This document shows positions 22,757 through 33,034 of a stretch of DNA of 61,781 nt, one piece after another; within the stretch, counting starts at the first letter, position 1, and every line of letters begins with the position of its first letter. Source of the DNA: Variovorax sp. WDL1 (GTDB taxonomy: Bacteria; Pseudomonadota; Gammaproteobacteria; Burkholderiales; Burkholderiaceae_C). The DNA lies in the NCBI RefSeq assembly GCF_001541225.1, contig NZ_LMTS01000026.1, forward strand, positions 220,410 through 282,190. Direction: 5' to 3'. The translations under genes were made by a program, and so were the position numbers. The notes beneath the pieces are model-generated. The model saw nothing but the letters and a program-made list of their open reading frames with translations, searched no databases and was not told the origin of the DNA.

Positions 22757-25700
22757 ATGCGACCCTACTTCAAACGTGCCGTTTCAGCCTTGCTGAGCGC
22801 AACAATTGCCCTGCAACCCGTCCTGGCCGCTGCTTCAGAACACATGTACCGCATTCCCATCGACCTCAAGGTCGGTCAGAGCGCGGCGGACTTGGAGATT
22901 CAGCCCGCGGCCACGGACTTCGGGGATGTCGCGCGCACGCAAAGCAGCACGCGCCCTGTCAGGGTCGTGAACCACAGCGACGTGCCCGTGGCAGGTATGG
23001 CCGTACGCGCGGAGGCTCCTTTTGCCATCGACACGCAGGGCTGCTCGATGTTGCCTGCCGGTGGCGATTGCACGATGCTGGTCTCGTACCTCCCGCAGAC
23101 GGCAGGCCTCCATACCGGCACCTTGACGGTCCATGGCGCAGGCGCCAAGGCTGAAGCGCAACTCCTGGGCAATTCCGTGCCGCTGCTGTCGGACGTGGAA
23201 ATCTCCGACAGCGGCTGGAACTTCGGCACCTGGAAAGTCGGGACCACCAGCACCAGCAAGCAGCTCGCCATCAAGAACACGGGCACGGCGCCGGTTAGCC
23301 TGAGCCAGCCCTACTTGCTCGAGGCAGGCGGCGGTGACTTCAAGCTGAGCGACAACTGCGGTGGTTCGCTCGCGCCAGGCAACACCTGCATCGTGACCGT
23401 CTCGTTCACCCCGACGGCGCTGGGTCAACGCATGGGCGCGCTGCGCGTGAAGAGCGGAGAGAAGGTGCGCGACGTCTGGCTCCTGGGTATCGGCGGCACC
23501 GAGACCATTCCCACAACGCCGACACCGAAGCTGGTGACCTCCTCGACCGTGGACTTCGGGACCCTGGAACCGGATGCGGGCACGGTGACGCGGACCGTCA
23601 CCCTCGTCAACGCGGGAACCAAGGCGCTGCAGCTCTCGGCGGCCGCGCTCAAGGGCGCCGACGCGGGCTCCTTCACCCTCCAGAACCAATGCCCGGAGGC
23701 GCTCGCCGAGCGTGCGACATGTGCCATCGACGTCAGCCTGAACCCGACGGGGCACAAGTCCTACAGCGCCAGCCTCGAGCTGGCGTCGGATGACCCCGCA
23801 AGCCCTGCCGCCGTCGGCCTGGTCGCGCGCTCGGTTGCACTGAACTCCAAGCTGGTCGCAGCCCCCACGACCGTGGACTTCGGCGAGACGACGCTCAACG
23901 CCGCGGTCAAGAGGACGGTGCGACTCACGAACACGGGCACCGTTGCGGCCAACGTGATGCAAACGTCTGCCTCGCCCGCGAGCAGCTTCGTGGTGCTGAG
24001 CGGCTGCACCGACGAGTTGGCGCCCCAGGGAACCTGTGACCTCGAAGTCCAGTTCTCGGCCGCCGCGCTCGACTACGCGGGCGGTTCCCTCACCGTCACG
24101 ACGGGCGAAGGCCAGAACCTGCAAATCCCGCTCACCGGCTATGTCATTTCGCCGCGCATCCAGGTTGCACCTGCAACCGTGGACTTCGGCAGCGTCGGCG
24201 TCGGACTGACCGCCGCGACCAAGACTGTCGACGTCACCAATACCGGCCGCCTTCCCCTGGAAGTCAAGGGCATCGGCGTGACCGACCCCGAGCGCTTCTC
24301 GAGCAGCAACAACTGCGGCACCCCGCTGCAGCCGAACCAGTCGTGCCAAGTCGCAGTGAGCTTCACACCGCTGGACGGAAACCAGGCTCTCGCCTCGCTG
24401 GCTATCGAGAATAACGACCCCCGCCAACCCTTGGCCCTAGTGACGCTGAAGGGACAAGGCCTCGTCGGCGAGGTGAGCGTCTCACCGGCATCCCTTGAAT
24501 TCGGCGAAGTGGCCAAGGACGTGGCCTCTGCCGCGAAAACAGTCACCGTGACGAACCCGGGCCCCGGCAGCATCCGGGTCTCGAGCGTGGGCGTTCGCGC
24601 TCCCGGCAACCAGGTCTTCAGTTTGGCCAACGACTGTGGCAGCGCCATGGATGCCGGTGCCTCGTGCTCCATCGCGGTCCAGTTCACCCCCAACGCGAGT
24701 GGTCGCAGCTGGGCCGGCTCCCTGGACGTCCAGACCTCCGACGGCACCGAAAAATCCGTTCTCCTGACCGGGGCGGGTGCCGCTATTGCTGGCAGTGTCC
24801 GCGTGTTCCCCGAGTCGCTCGACTTCGGCTCGGTGGGCATCCCCCAGGCGGTCAACCGCAAGTTCACGCTGACCAATACTGGCGCCACCGCGGTCGCCAT
24901 CGCCGGCCTGAGCGTGACGGGCGCGGACGTCGCGAATTTCACGACCACCAGCACCTGTGGCGCCAGCCTGGGTGCAACGGCCTCCTGCGAGGTCCGGGTG
25001 CGGGCTGACGTGGCCGCCGCCCAGACGTACTCGGCTGAGGTGACGGCGTCGCTCGGTAACGGCCAGGCCTTGAGCGTCCATGTGGCCGCCCAGGGCACCA
25101 CGGCCACCCCCACGCTCCTCGCTGCGACGCCGGACGCCCTGGACTTCGGGGTGGGGAGCATTGGCACCCCGCTCGACCGGGTGGTGCGCATCGACAACGT
25201 CGGTACGACTGCAGTCGGCGTGGCCAGCGCTACGGTGACCGGCGAAGCCTTTAGCCTGGTGAACTCGGCCTGCTCGAGCAGCCTTGCCCCCGCCGCCTCC
25301 TGCGGCGTGACGGTGCGCTACAACTCCGCCGCCGGCGGCGCCGAAGCGGGCATGCTGACCGTGCAATCCACGGGCGGCCAGCGCCTGACCGTCCCGCTGG
25401 CGGGGACGGCAGCAGCGCCGGCGATGCGGCTCAGTGACGCATCCCTTTCTTTCGGCAACGTCGCACTCGGCCAGACCGCCAGCAAGACGCTGACGGTGAC
25501 CAACCAGGGCGATGCGAGCCTGGTCATCCGGACGTTCAAGCTCACGGGAACCGCAGAGTTCAACGTGACTGAGAACTGCACGACTACCCCGGTGGCGCCG
25601 CACGGGTCTTGCCAATTGACCGTTGCCTACTCGCCCGTGGCGGCCGGCCAACGCAGCGCGTCGCTGGCCCTCAGCTCCAACGACCTGTCCAATCCGACTG

Positions 25701-28700
25701 CCGTCGTGAACCTGTCCGCAACGACCCCCGGTGGCGGAGATGGCGAGGAAGGCACCGCATCCATCCGGGTGTCCCCCGGCCAGGTGACCTTCGCGTCGAC
25801 CGCCGTCGGCAAGGTTTCCTCCGTGGTCTACGTGAACGTCTCGAACGTCGGCACCGGCACGCTTGATATCCGCGGCCTGGATGTCCTTGACACCGCTGCG
25901 TTCAACCAGAGCAGCAACTGCGGCTCCGCATTGGCCTCCCAGCAATCGTGCCAGGTCGCTGTCATCTTTGCGCCGACGGGCGCTGGCCTCCACAGCTCTG
26001 CGCTGGTCATCGAATCGAACGACGCCAAACTGCCCCAGTTCCTCGTTCCGCTGTCCGGCGTGGGCAGCTCCGGCTACATCGAGGTCACGCCGACCACCCT
26101 CGCCTTCGGTGGCGTGCGCGTGGGCGAGCTCTCGCCGGCGAAGGTCGTCACGATGACCAATCGCGGCAGCGCCGTCGCCAAGGTCACAGGCATCAGTCTG
26201 CAGGGCACAGGTGCTGACCAGTTTGCGGCCAACAACGATTGCGGCCTGGGCCTCGAGCCAGGTCAATCCTGCTCCACCCTGGTTGCCTACCAGCCGGACG
26301 CGGCATCCGCCACGCAAGCCCGCCTCCTGGTCCAGACGAGCGCTGGCACATCCATTGCGGTCGCCCTGAGCGGCTACGGCACGTCCACGACGGCACCTTC
26401 CACCTCGGTGTACCTGAGCCAGCCCGCTGTCGATTTCGGGCGAGTCGTCGTCAACAAAACGGTTTCTCAAAAGCTGCGGCTGAGCAACAACGGCGACGTG
26501 GACGTGGTGGTCGACAGCATCAACCTAAACGGCTCGGACCTCGCCGCCTTCTCGCGCGGCCTCGACTGCGTGGTACGCCTGGTGCCGGGCACCAGCTGCG
26601 ACATCGTGGTCAGCGGCACGCCCCGCGAGGAGCGCGACCATGCCGCCCAGCTCGACATCCGCTTCAAGACGTCCGGTGTGTCGCTAGCCCCCGTGCCTCT
26701 GCACGTGCAGGGCGTCGCCAAGGCACCGGCCGCCACGGTCACCGTGACGCCACTCGCGCTGACCTACGAGAACGTTGCCCTGGGCACGCCCTCGAGCAAG
26801 CAGGTCCGGGTTGCGAACCAGGGGCCCGACGCCGTGGCCCTCAGCCAACGCGTCGTCAGCGGCAGCGCCAGCTTCTCCGTGACCACGGGCTGCGGCGCGC
26901 TCATCGCGAGCGGCCAGTACTGTGACCTGACCGTTCAATATGTCGGCAGCGGTGCCGAGGAGCAGGCCGAGCTCACGCTCGTGACCGAGACACAGCAAAC
27001 CGTGAAGGTTGCGTTGGCCAGCGTCCAGACGCAAGTGACCGCTCCGAAACTCGCGCTCTCGACCACCGCACTCGACTTCGGCTCCGACGACGTGGGCACG
27101 GCCTCCGCCGAGCAGGAAGTCGTCGTGCGCAACACCGGCACGGCAGCACTTCAAATTTCCGGCATCGGCATCGGTGGTGAGTTCACCAAGCGCACGACCT
27201 GCGGCACCTCCGTGGCGCCAGAGGGCACCTGCAGCGTGTTCGTGCAGCATTCCCCGGTCACCGGCGGGACGCACTCGGAATGGCTGCTCGTTTCGACCAA
27301 TGACCCGACGACCCAGACCGCCCGCGTGGCATTGAATGGCGTGGGCCGCATCGGCGTGCTCGCGGTCAACCCGGCGACCTTGAGCTTCGGCGCACTGGCC
27401 ATCGGAGCCTCTGCCCAACTGCCGGTCCAGGTGCAAAACGTCGGTACCGCGGCACTGCCTATTACCGGCATCACGGTTGAGGGCGACAGCGCCCATGCAT
27501 TCACCTCCACGCCGTCCTGCCCTGATTCCCTGGGCGCGGGCCAGTCCTGCACCGTGACTGTCGGCTTCTCGCCGACGATGGCCGGCCGGCATGAAGCTGC
27601 GCTGCGCATCGTTCCGCTCGCTGGCGAGTCCCGCGTCGTGTCCCTGGCTGGCGAAGGCCCGCCGGCGCACATCTCCGTGACTCCGACGAACGTGTCCTTT
27701 GCGGACCAGCCCGTCGGCTTCACGTCGGCACCCCAGGTGGTGACCCTCACCAACGACGGCCTCCAGAGCGTTGCCGTGTACTCCGCGCAGGTGACTGCCG
27801 GAACCTCGAGCTACGGCGCGACTTCTGGTTGCCCGGGCATCCTGGCGGCCGGGGAACAGTGCCAAGTTGCCGTCGCCTTCACGCCGGCCGGCGCCGGCCC
27901 GCGCACCGGCACGCTTCGCCTGACGACCTCCAACTCCGCAGGCGCCATCGACGTCGCCTTCACTGGGACGGGCGTCACCACGACCGCCCAGGCTACGCCG
28001 ACCGCGGTGGACTTCGGGGTCGTCTATTCCACGGCCCCCCAAGACCGCCTGGTGACCGTGAACAACACCGGGACCCTCCCGATGCGGGTCAGCTCGGTCT
28101 CGCTCACGAGTCAAGCCGGCTTCGCAACAGAAAACGCATGCGGCGAAGCCATCGACGCCGGCTCGTCCTGCGACATCCTCGTGCGCGCTACCGGCCAGGG
28201 CAATGGCGCTCTGAGCTCGTCACTGGTCATCATGACGACCGCCGGCCAGCTGACCGTCCCACTGACCGCGACCGCCTCGTCGCCGAGCATTGTTGCCGTC
28301 AGCCCGAGCATGGTCCCCGCGGCCGGCGGCGCGACCGTCGTCGTGCAAGGTACGGGCTTCTCCGACACGACGCAGGTCTTCATCGGCGGCGTCGAGGCCG
28401 CACCGGTGAACCTCGTCAGCGCCACGCAACTGACCGTCACCGCGCCGGCGCACGCCGCGGGCCTCGCGGACATGCGCCTTGTGAACAACGGCGTGACCAC
28501 GGCGTCGCGCGCCGGTGCCGTCCAGTACGTGGCTGCACCGACCATCGCTGACGTGTCCCCCGCGTCCGGGTCCCTCGCGGGCGGGTGGACGACCCAGGTC
28601 TCGGGGACCAACTTTGTTGCCGGCATGACCGCAGCGGTTGAAGGTCAGCTTGCGACCATCGTTGTGCGCAGCCTCACGCAGGCTACCGTGACCGTGCCGG

Positions 28701-31700
28701 CGCGCACAACCGTCGCAGAAGGCAGCGTTGCCCTGAGCTTGACGAACGTCGCCGGCACCGCCAGCCTGCCGGCCGCCATCCAGTACCTCGCTCCGGCGGC
28801 CGACCTGGCCTGGGGTTCGGCCGGCGGCGATTTCGGTGCCGTGGCGCAGGGCTCCTCGGCCTCCAGCACGGTGACCCTCACCAACGCCGGCACGGCGCCG
28901 GTCATGCTCTCGAGCATCATCGTCAGCTCCCCGACGGCTTCTGTCTTCTCACTCGGGACAGAGGGCACCTGCCCGCAGGCATTCCCCGCCTCCTTGGCGG
29001 CAAAGGCCAGCTGCACCGTCGAGGTCATCGCCACCGGTTCGACCCTGGGTGCCGCTTCCGGGACCTTGGTCGCCGCGACCTCCGTGCCGCAGGGCGGCTC
29101 CACGGCGCCGCTTTCCTTGTTCGCAACGGTCGAGGAACCCGACTTCGCCTTGTCGAACTCCGCGGGTGGGCTCGGCCTGGTCAGCGGAAACTTCGGCGTC
29201 GTGGCCGCGCTTAGCGAAGCCGGCCAGGGCAACCCCACGGTCGCACGCAACATCTACCTGCTGAACCTGGTCCAGGCAGCCGCTACGCGCATCAACGAGC
29301 CCGTTATCACCGTCACCGGCGCCGACGCTGCTCACTTCCGCATCACGAATGTCATCGCATCTGCCAGCAGTGGCTCGAACAAGGTCAGCGGCGCTACGAT
29401 TGCACCCGATAAGCTGAGCGCTACGGGCGCGGTCGTTGACGTCGGCAACGGCGCCTATCCCCACCTCGCAGTCGTGTTGTCCTACGCACCGCTGGCCAAG
29501 GGCGTTCACAACGCACAGTTGACTATTCGGTACAACGGCGCGCGCCAAGTGCAACTGCCGCTGTACGGTGAAGCGCAGTACTTCAACAAGGCCGAGCTCT
29601 CCAGCTCGAGTGCCCTGCCCGTGGTTGCGCCTTCTGGGGACTTCGGGACGCTGTCGTACAACGAAGCGTCCGAAGCTGCCGCGTCAGCAGTCAAGACCTT
29701 CTATCTGCTGACCACGGAGTCGCAAGGCAAGCTGCTCAAGGTGAGCGACCTCCAACTCGTGGGCGCAGATGCGGGAGCGTTCCAAATCACGTCCATTTCG
29801 CCGAAAGCCACGGGCGACCACCTGCCGGCGCAGTCCATCGCGCCACTGGAAATGGCGCAAACGAACGCCACGTCACCGCTCGGTGTTACGGTGCAATTCC
29901 AGCCGACCCGGCTGGGCCAGCACGACGCGCAGCTGTTGATTTCGCACAATGCCGACAACGGCTCTCCGACCATCCTGGCTCTTAAGGGAACCGGTGCGCG
30001 CGACGTGCGTGTGGTGGCCTCCGGCGGCGCAGGTGAGGTCGCGATTCCTTCGTTCCCGAGCGTCGGTTTGGGAGCCGAGGCCTCGCTGACGGCCTACGTT
30101 CGCAACCGTGGCACGGTGGGTAGCCTCACCGTGACTGGAATTCAGGTCGTAGGCTCTCCGGCGTTCTCCTTCTCCGAAGCCGGCGCAGCCAGCGTGACGA
30201 ACAAGAACGGCGCGACACCCTATCCCACAGGTACGCGCTACGCCGCGTACACGCGAACGCTAACGGACCCGTCCGTTTCGAGCGGATGGACGGACATGTA
30301 CACCCTGCTGAAGTTCAAGCCGACCACCACCGGGACGCACACGGCCACCGTGACCGTCTTCCACGATGGCCCTGGCGGCAAAACGTCCTTCGAAATCAGC
30401 GGGGAAGGCGTGCGCGCAGCGGCAGCCCTTTCTGAGACCGCCGGCTCGCCCGCAGCGGTGCCCAACGGCAACCTGGGCTCCGCCACGTTCAACGGAGAAG
30501 CAGGCGCTTCTGCCGAGGCAGTGGCGAAGACGTTCTTCGTCGTCAACACCACGGGGGTCGGCACGCTGCGGGTGAACCGAATCCGCCTGGCCGGCCCTGA
30601 CGCGGCGAGCTTCAAGATTGTTGCGTACAGCGGCGCCAGCTCGGTGTCGACACAGGACGTGTCTCCGGCCAACATGGTCGAGGGCGCGTACACGAACCTG
30701 TCGTTCCGCATCCAGTTCACGCCGACCAAGTCGGGGAGCCACACTGCACAAGTGTTGGTGGACCACGACGGAATGAACACGTCTCCGCTGGCACTCGACC
30801 TGCAGGGCCAGGGCGTGCGTGATGTCGTCCTGCAAGCCGCGAATGTCGACAAGGGCATCGTTGCCGTGGGCGCAACCGCCACCGGCACGGCCTTTGTGCG
30901 CAATGTCGGCACGCGCGGAAGCGTCACGTATACCGGCATCCAGTTGACGGGCGACCCCGCATTCACGGCGGTTTCGGCCAATTTCGCACGCCGCGGCGCG
31001 GAGACGCAGTATGGACCGACCACCACGTTCCCGGCAGGGGCCACTTCGGCAAGCTTCAGCATGCAGGGGGCGGATGTCGCGACGGCGCCGGCCACGTCCA
31101 CCGACCTGGCCCTCAACTTCAAGTTCACCCCGACCCAGCGCGGCAGGGTCACAGCGACGGTGACGGTGTTCCATGACGGACCTGGCGGCAGCACGACGTT
31201 TCAGCTAGAGGGCACGGGCGTGCAGGCGACCGCGGCCTGGTCGGACAGCTCATCTGCCGTCGACCCTGTCGTCTCGCCCGACTTCGGCCTCGTCACGTAC
31301 AACCCGAACGGCGTCAACGCATCAAAGGGTAAGGTCTTCTATGTGGTGAACCCTACGCAAGCGGGCAGCCTCCAAATTACGAGATTCCGCATCGTCGGAC
31401 CCGATGCTTCGGCCTTTTCGATTGCCTCATATACAGGGGCCGTTCCACCGGCGGGAACTCGCGACGTCGCCGTCAATCTCCCGGCCGGCTCGTACGTCCG
31501 GATTGAGTTCGCTCCGAACAAGATTGGCGACTTCAATGCGCAGCTACTGGTCGAGCACAACGGCGACAACGTCTCCCCCCTGCCGCTCGACCTCACTGCG
31601 CGCACGGCGTATGACGTGAGCTTCGCAGTGTCCGAGGGCCCGGGGTATGTGCCGCCCACTCCCCTCGGCGATGCACTCGTCGGCAGCTCCTCGTTCAAGT

Positions 31701-32686
31701 ATTTCTTCGTGCGCAACATGGGGACGGCGGGTGCGGTCCGGTTCACCGGTGTTCAGGTCCAGTCGGGTACCCCGTTCAAGATTGCCGCGACAGGTCGAGG
31801 CTCTCGGGATTCGACAACGGCGAGCTCGATAACGAACTACGCAAGTCCTTACCTGGAATCAGTGACACGGGACCTGCCTGGCTTCGACGCGGCTACTGCA
31901 CCTTCTGGTGCAACTGACTTCGCAGTCCGAATTGCCTTCACGCCAACGACGATGGGTATCAGCACAGCCCTCGTCACCGTATTCCACGACGGCCCGGGGG
32001 GGCAGACGAGCTTCACGGTCTCCGGCACAGGGGTCTATCGTGAGTTGTCTGTCGTGCACCATCCGGCCTTTGCTGTGCCGTACAACAGCGGGGGGTACCC
32101 TGACAGCGTTGAGTTCTTGAACACGGGAACAGCGACCATCCCTAGTGTGGTATTCGGAAATAGCGTTACCAGCCCATTCTTTGGAGATAGCAACAACTGC
32201 GTGAACGTTCCGCCTGGTCAAACTTGCGCACTCTCGTTCTACCTGAGCGCTGGCTCTAGTATCGGGGTAGGAACTTACAGCGTTGCATACACGGCGACGA
32301 TTCCCGATGGCGGGACAATCAAGGGCGTGAAGCCACTGACCGCAACCATCCTTGGTAACAAACCAAACGTCGTCTCACCGGCTAATGGCTTGGTGGACTT
32401 CGGTGCACTGGCCGTGGGCACGTCGAAGACACTCAATGCGACCGTGCGCAACGACGGGACGCAGAATGCAAACTGGACCGGAATCAACAACGTGACGGGC
32501 TACAACAACTTTGTCCCGGCGAACTTCACCTATGACATGTCGGCGTGCAGCAATGTCGCTCCCGGCGCCAGTTGCGTCGTGAAGGTGACGGCTACCCGCA
32601 AGGCGTTGACCACGGGCACCTACGGCCCGGTCGCTCCCACGCCTTACACGCAGTACGGCACCAGGCTCCAGTTCAAGTTCAGCTGA
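22757..32686 (+). CDS. giant secreted choice-of-anchor D repeat protein
   Basis: This 3309-residue protein begins with a Sec signal peptide (MRPYFKRAVSALLSATIALQ, cleavage after VLAAAS). By eye it has about 17 tandem Ig-like choice-of-anchor D (ASPM/SPD-2/Hydin-like) repeats of about 100 residues. Each has a VDFGxVxVGxxxxKTVTVTN strand pair and most have two Cys spaced about 6-10 residues apart (as in NCGGSLAPGNTC), suggesting one disulfide per repeat. Residues about 1840-2010 hold two IPT/TIG domains (VSPSMVPAAGGATVVVQGTG). One more D repeat follows, then seven repeats that alternate between two types (one with SPLxLDLxGxG, one with VTVFHDGPGG), then two Cys-containing end repeats. No LPXTG, autotransporter barrel or clear type I signal is seen; the end is RLQFKFS. 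Probably a surface or secreted adhesin. A perfect terminator follows. Confidence 0.9.
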   Translation: MRPYFKRAVSALLSATIALQPVLAAASEHMYRIPIDLKVGQSAADLEIQPAATDFGDVARTQSSTRPVRVVNHSDVPVAGMAVRAEAPFAIDTQGCSMLPAGGDCTMLVSYLPQTAGLHTGTLTVHGAGAKAEAQLLGNSVPLLSDVEISDSGWNFGTWKVGTTSTSKQLAIKNTGTAPVSLSQPYLLEAGGGDFKLSDNCGGSLAPGNTCIVTVSFTPTALGQRMGALRVKSGEKVRDVWLLGIGGTETIPTTPTPKLVTSSTVDFGTLEPDAGTVTRTVTLVNAGTKALQLSAAALKGADAGSFTLQNQCPEALAERATCAIDVSLNPTGHKSYSASLELASDDPASPAAVGLVARSVALNSKLVAAPTTVDFGETTLNAAVKRTVRLTNTGTVAANVMQTSASPASSFVVLSGCTDELAPQGTCDLEVQFSAAALDYAGGSLTVTTGEGQNLQIPLTGYVISPRIQVAPATVDFGSVGVGLTAATKTVDVTNTGRLPLEVKGIGVTDPERFSSSNNCGTPLQPNQSCQVAVSFTPLDGNQALASLAIENNDPRQPLALVTLKGQGLVGEVSVSPASLEFGEVAKDVASAAKTVTVTNPGPGSIRVSSVGVRAPGNQVFSLANDCGSAMDAGASCSIAVQFTPNASGRSWAGSLDVQTSDGTEKSVLLTGAGAAIAGSVRVFPESLDFGSVGIPQAVNRKFTLTNTGATAVAIAGLSVTGADVANFTTTSTCGASLGATASCEVRVRADVAAAQTYSAEVTASLGNGQALSVHVAAQGTTATPTLLAATPDALDFGVGSIGTPLDRVVRIDNVGTTAVGVASATVTGEAFSLVNSACSSSLAPAASCGVTVRYNSAAGGAEAGMLTVQSTGGQRLTVPLAGTAAAPAMRLSDASLSFGNVALGQTASKTLTVTNQGDASLVIRTFKLTGTAEFNVTENCTTTPVAPHGSCQLTVAYSPVAAGQRSASLALSSNDLSNPTAVVNLSATTPGGGDGEEGTASIRVSPGQVTFASTAVGKVSSVVYVNVSNVGTGTLDIRGLDVLDTAAFNQSSNCGSALASQQSCQVAVIFAPTGAGLHSSALVIESNDAKLPQFLVPLSGVGSSGYIEVTPTTLAFGGVRVGELSPAKVVTMTNRGSAVAKVTGISLQGTGADQFAANNDCGLGLEPGQSCSTLVAYQPDAASATQARLLVQTSAGTSIAVALSGYGTSTTAPSTSVYLSQPAVDFGRVVVNKTVSQKLRLSNNGDVDVVVDSINLNGSDLAAFSRGLDCVVRLVPGTSCDIVVSGTPREERDHAAQLDIRFKTSGVSLAPVPLHVQGVAKAPAATVTVTPLALTYENVALGTPSSKQVRVANQGPDAVALSQRVVSGSASFSVTTGCGALIASGQYCDLTVQYVGSGAEEQAELTLVTETQQTVKVALASVQTQVTAPKLALSTTALDFGSDDVGTASAEQEVVVRNTGTAALQISGIGIGGEFTKRTTCGTSVAPEGTCSVFVQHSPVTGGTHSEWLLVSTNDPTTQTARVALNGVGRIGVLAVNPATLSFGALAIGASAQLPVQVQNVGTAALPITGITVEGDSAHAFTSTPSCPDSLGAGQSCTVTVGFSPTMAGRHEAALRIVPLAGESRVVSLAGEGPPAHISVTPTNVSFADQPVGFTSAPQVVTLTNDGLQSVAVYSAQVTAGTSSYGATSGCPGILAAGEQCQVAVAFTPAGAGPRTGTLRLTTSNSAGAIDVAFTGTGVTTTAQATPTAVDFGVVYSTAPQDRLVTVNNTGTLPMRVSSVSLTSQAGFATENACGEAIDAGSSCDILVRATGQGNGALSSSLVIMTTAGQLTVPLTATASSPSIVAVSPSMVPAAGGATVVVQGTGFSDTTQVFIGGVEAAPVNLVSATQLTVTAPAHAAGLADMRLVNNGVTTASRAGAVQYVAAPTIADVSPASGSLAGGWTTQVSGTNFVAGMTAAVEGQLATIVVRSLTQATVTVPARTTVAEGSVALSLTNVAGTASLPAAIQYLAPAADLAWGSAGGDFGAVAQGSSASSTVTLTNAGTAPVMLSSIIVSSPTASVFSLGTEGTCPQAFPASLAAKASCTVEVIATGSTLGAASGTLVAATSVPQGGSTAPLSLFATVEEPDFALSNSAGGLGLVSGNFGVVAALSEAGQGNPTVARNIYLLNLVQAAATRINEPVITVTGADAAHFRITNVIASASSGSNKVSGATIAPDKLSATGAVVDVGNGAYPHLAVVLSYAPLAKGVHNAQLTIRYNGARQVQLPLYGEAQYFNKAELSSSSALPVVAPSGDFGTLSYNEASEAAASAVKTFYLLTTESQGKLLKVSDLQLVGADAGAFQITSISPKATGDHLPAQSIAPLEMAQTNATSPLGVTVQFQPTRLGQHDAQLLISHNADNGSPTILALKGTGARDVRVVASGGAGEVAIPSFPSVGLGAEASLTAYVRNRGTVGSLTVTGIQVVGSPAFSFSEAGAASVTNKNGATPYPTGTRYAAYTRTLTDPSVSSGWTDMYTLLKFKPTTTGTHTATVTVFHDGPGGKTSFEISGEGVRAAAALSETAGSPAAVPNGNLGSATFNGEAGASAEAVAKTFFVVNTTGVGTLRVNRIRLAGPDAASFKIVAYSGASSVSTQDVSPANMVEGAYTNLSFRIQFTPTKSGSHTAQVLVDHDGMNTSPLALDLQGQGVRDVVLQAANVDKGIVAVGATATGTAFVRNVGTRGSVTYTGIQLTGDPAFTAVSANFARRGAETQYGPTTTFPAGATSASFSMQGADVATAPATSTDLALNFKFTPTQRGRVTATVTVFHDGPGGSTTFQLEGTGVQATAAWSDSSSAVDPVVSPDFGLVTYNPNGVNASKGKVFYVVNPTQAGSLQITRFRIVGPDASAFSIASYTGAVPPAGTRDVAVNLPAGSYVRIEFAPNKIGDFNAQLLVEHNGDNVSPLPLDLTARTAYDVSFAVSEGPGYVPPTPLGDALVGSSSFKYFFVRNMGTAGAVRFTGVQVQSGTPFKIAATGRGSRDSTTASSITNYASPYLESVTRDLPGFDAATAPSGATDFAVRIAFTPTTMGISTALVTVFHDGPGGQTSFTVSGTGVYRELSVVHHPAFAVPYNSGGYPDSVEFLNTGTATIPSVVFGNSVTSPFFGDSNNCVNVPPGQTCALSFYLSAGSSIGVGTYSVAYTATIPDGGTIKGVKPLTATILGNKPNVVSPANGLVDFGALAVGTSKTLNATVRNDGTQNANWTGINNVTGYNNFVPANFTYDMSACSNVAPGASCVVKVTATRKALTTGTYGPVAPTPYTQYGTRLQFKFS

Positions 32687-32707
32687 AGCCGACAAGCGGC
32701 CACATCA

Positions 32708-32740
32708 CAGAGCCCGGGAGAACCCGGGCTCTGTTCTTTT
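32708..32740 (+). terminator. rho-independent terminator of giant gene
   Basis: An 11-bp perfect stem CAGAGCCCGGG / CCCGGGCTCTG with loop AGAA, then TTCTTTT. It lies 21 bases after the stop codon. Confidence 0.9.
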
Positions 32741-32898
32741 GCATCCTGGTTAGGGCGCGCCTGGAACTTTCGGGTTAGGACACGGCCTGCCCAGCCGCTG
32801 CATACTCGCCGACGCCCTTCATTGGAGGGGTGCATCATGATTGCATCGTCGTCGCGCTGCAATACCCCTCTCCTCCTCCCTTCTTGCGTGACGACCCT
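32741..32898 (+). other. possible short transcript unit (small RNA or peptide)
   Basis: Between two strong terminators there is a CATACT -10-like box (about 32801), then GGAGGGG and an ATG at 32837 that would begin MIASSSRCNTPLLLPSC. The frame runs through the terminator at 32899, so a real peptide would have to end nearby or the RNA itself is the product. No protein similarity is visible. Confidence 0.3.
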
Positions 32899-32934
32899 GG
32901 CCCCCTGTGAAGCATCACACGGGGGCCCTTTTTT
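32899..32934 (+). terminator. strong orphan terminator
   Basis: GGCCCCCTGTG, loop AAGCAT, CACA(C)GGGGGCC with one bulge, then six T. No recognised plus-strand gene precedes it, which is why a short transcript is suspected. Confidence 0.8.
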
Positions 32935-33034
32935 CGCTGCAGCGTCTGCTCCTGAAGAGAGGCCCGCTAGCAGGCGTTGCCCGTCTGCGCCTCTCGAGCA
33001 GGCACTTTTGTTTCGCTTTCGGGCGAAGCGGCCC

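Noticed and set aside
22757..32686. CRISPR-like or tandem DNA repeats
   Set aside because: The repetition is at protein level, with diverged DNA and about 300-bp periods; no short direct repeats with unique spacers exist anywhere in the window.
22835..32695. Long minus-strand open frames opposite the giant repeat gene
   Set aside because: They mirror the third-position GC bias and repeats of the plus-strand gene; compositions are Arg/Gly/His-rich with no domains or ribosome sites.
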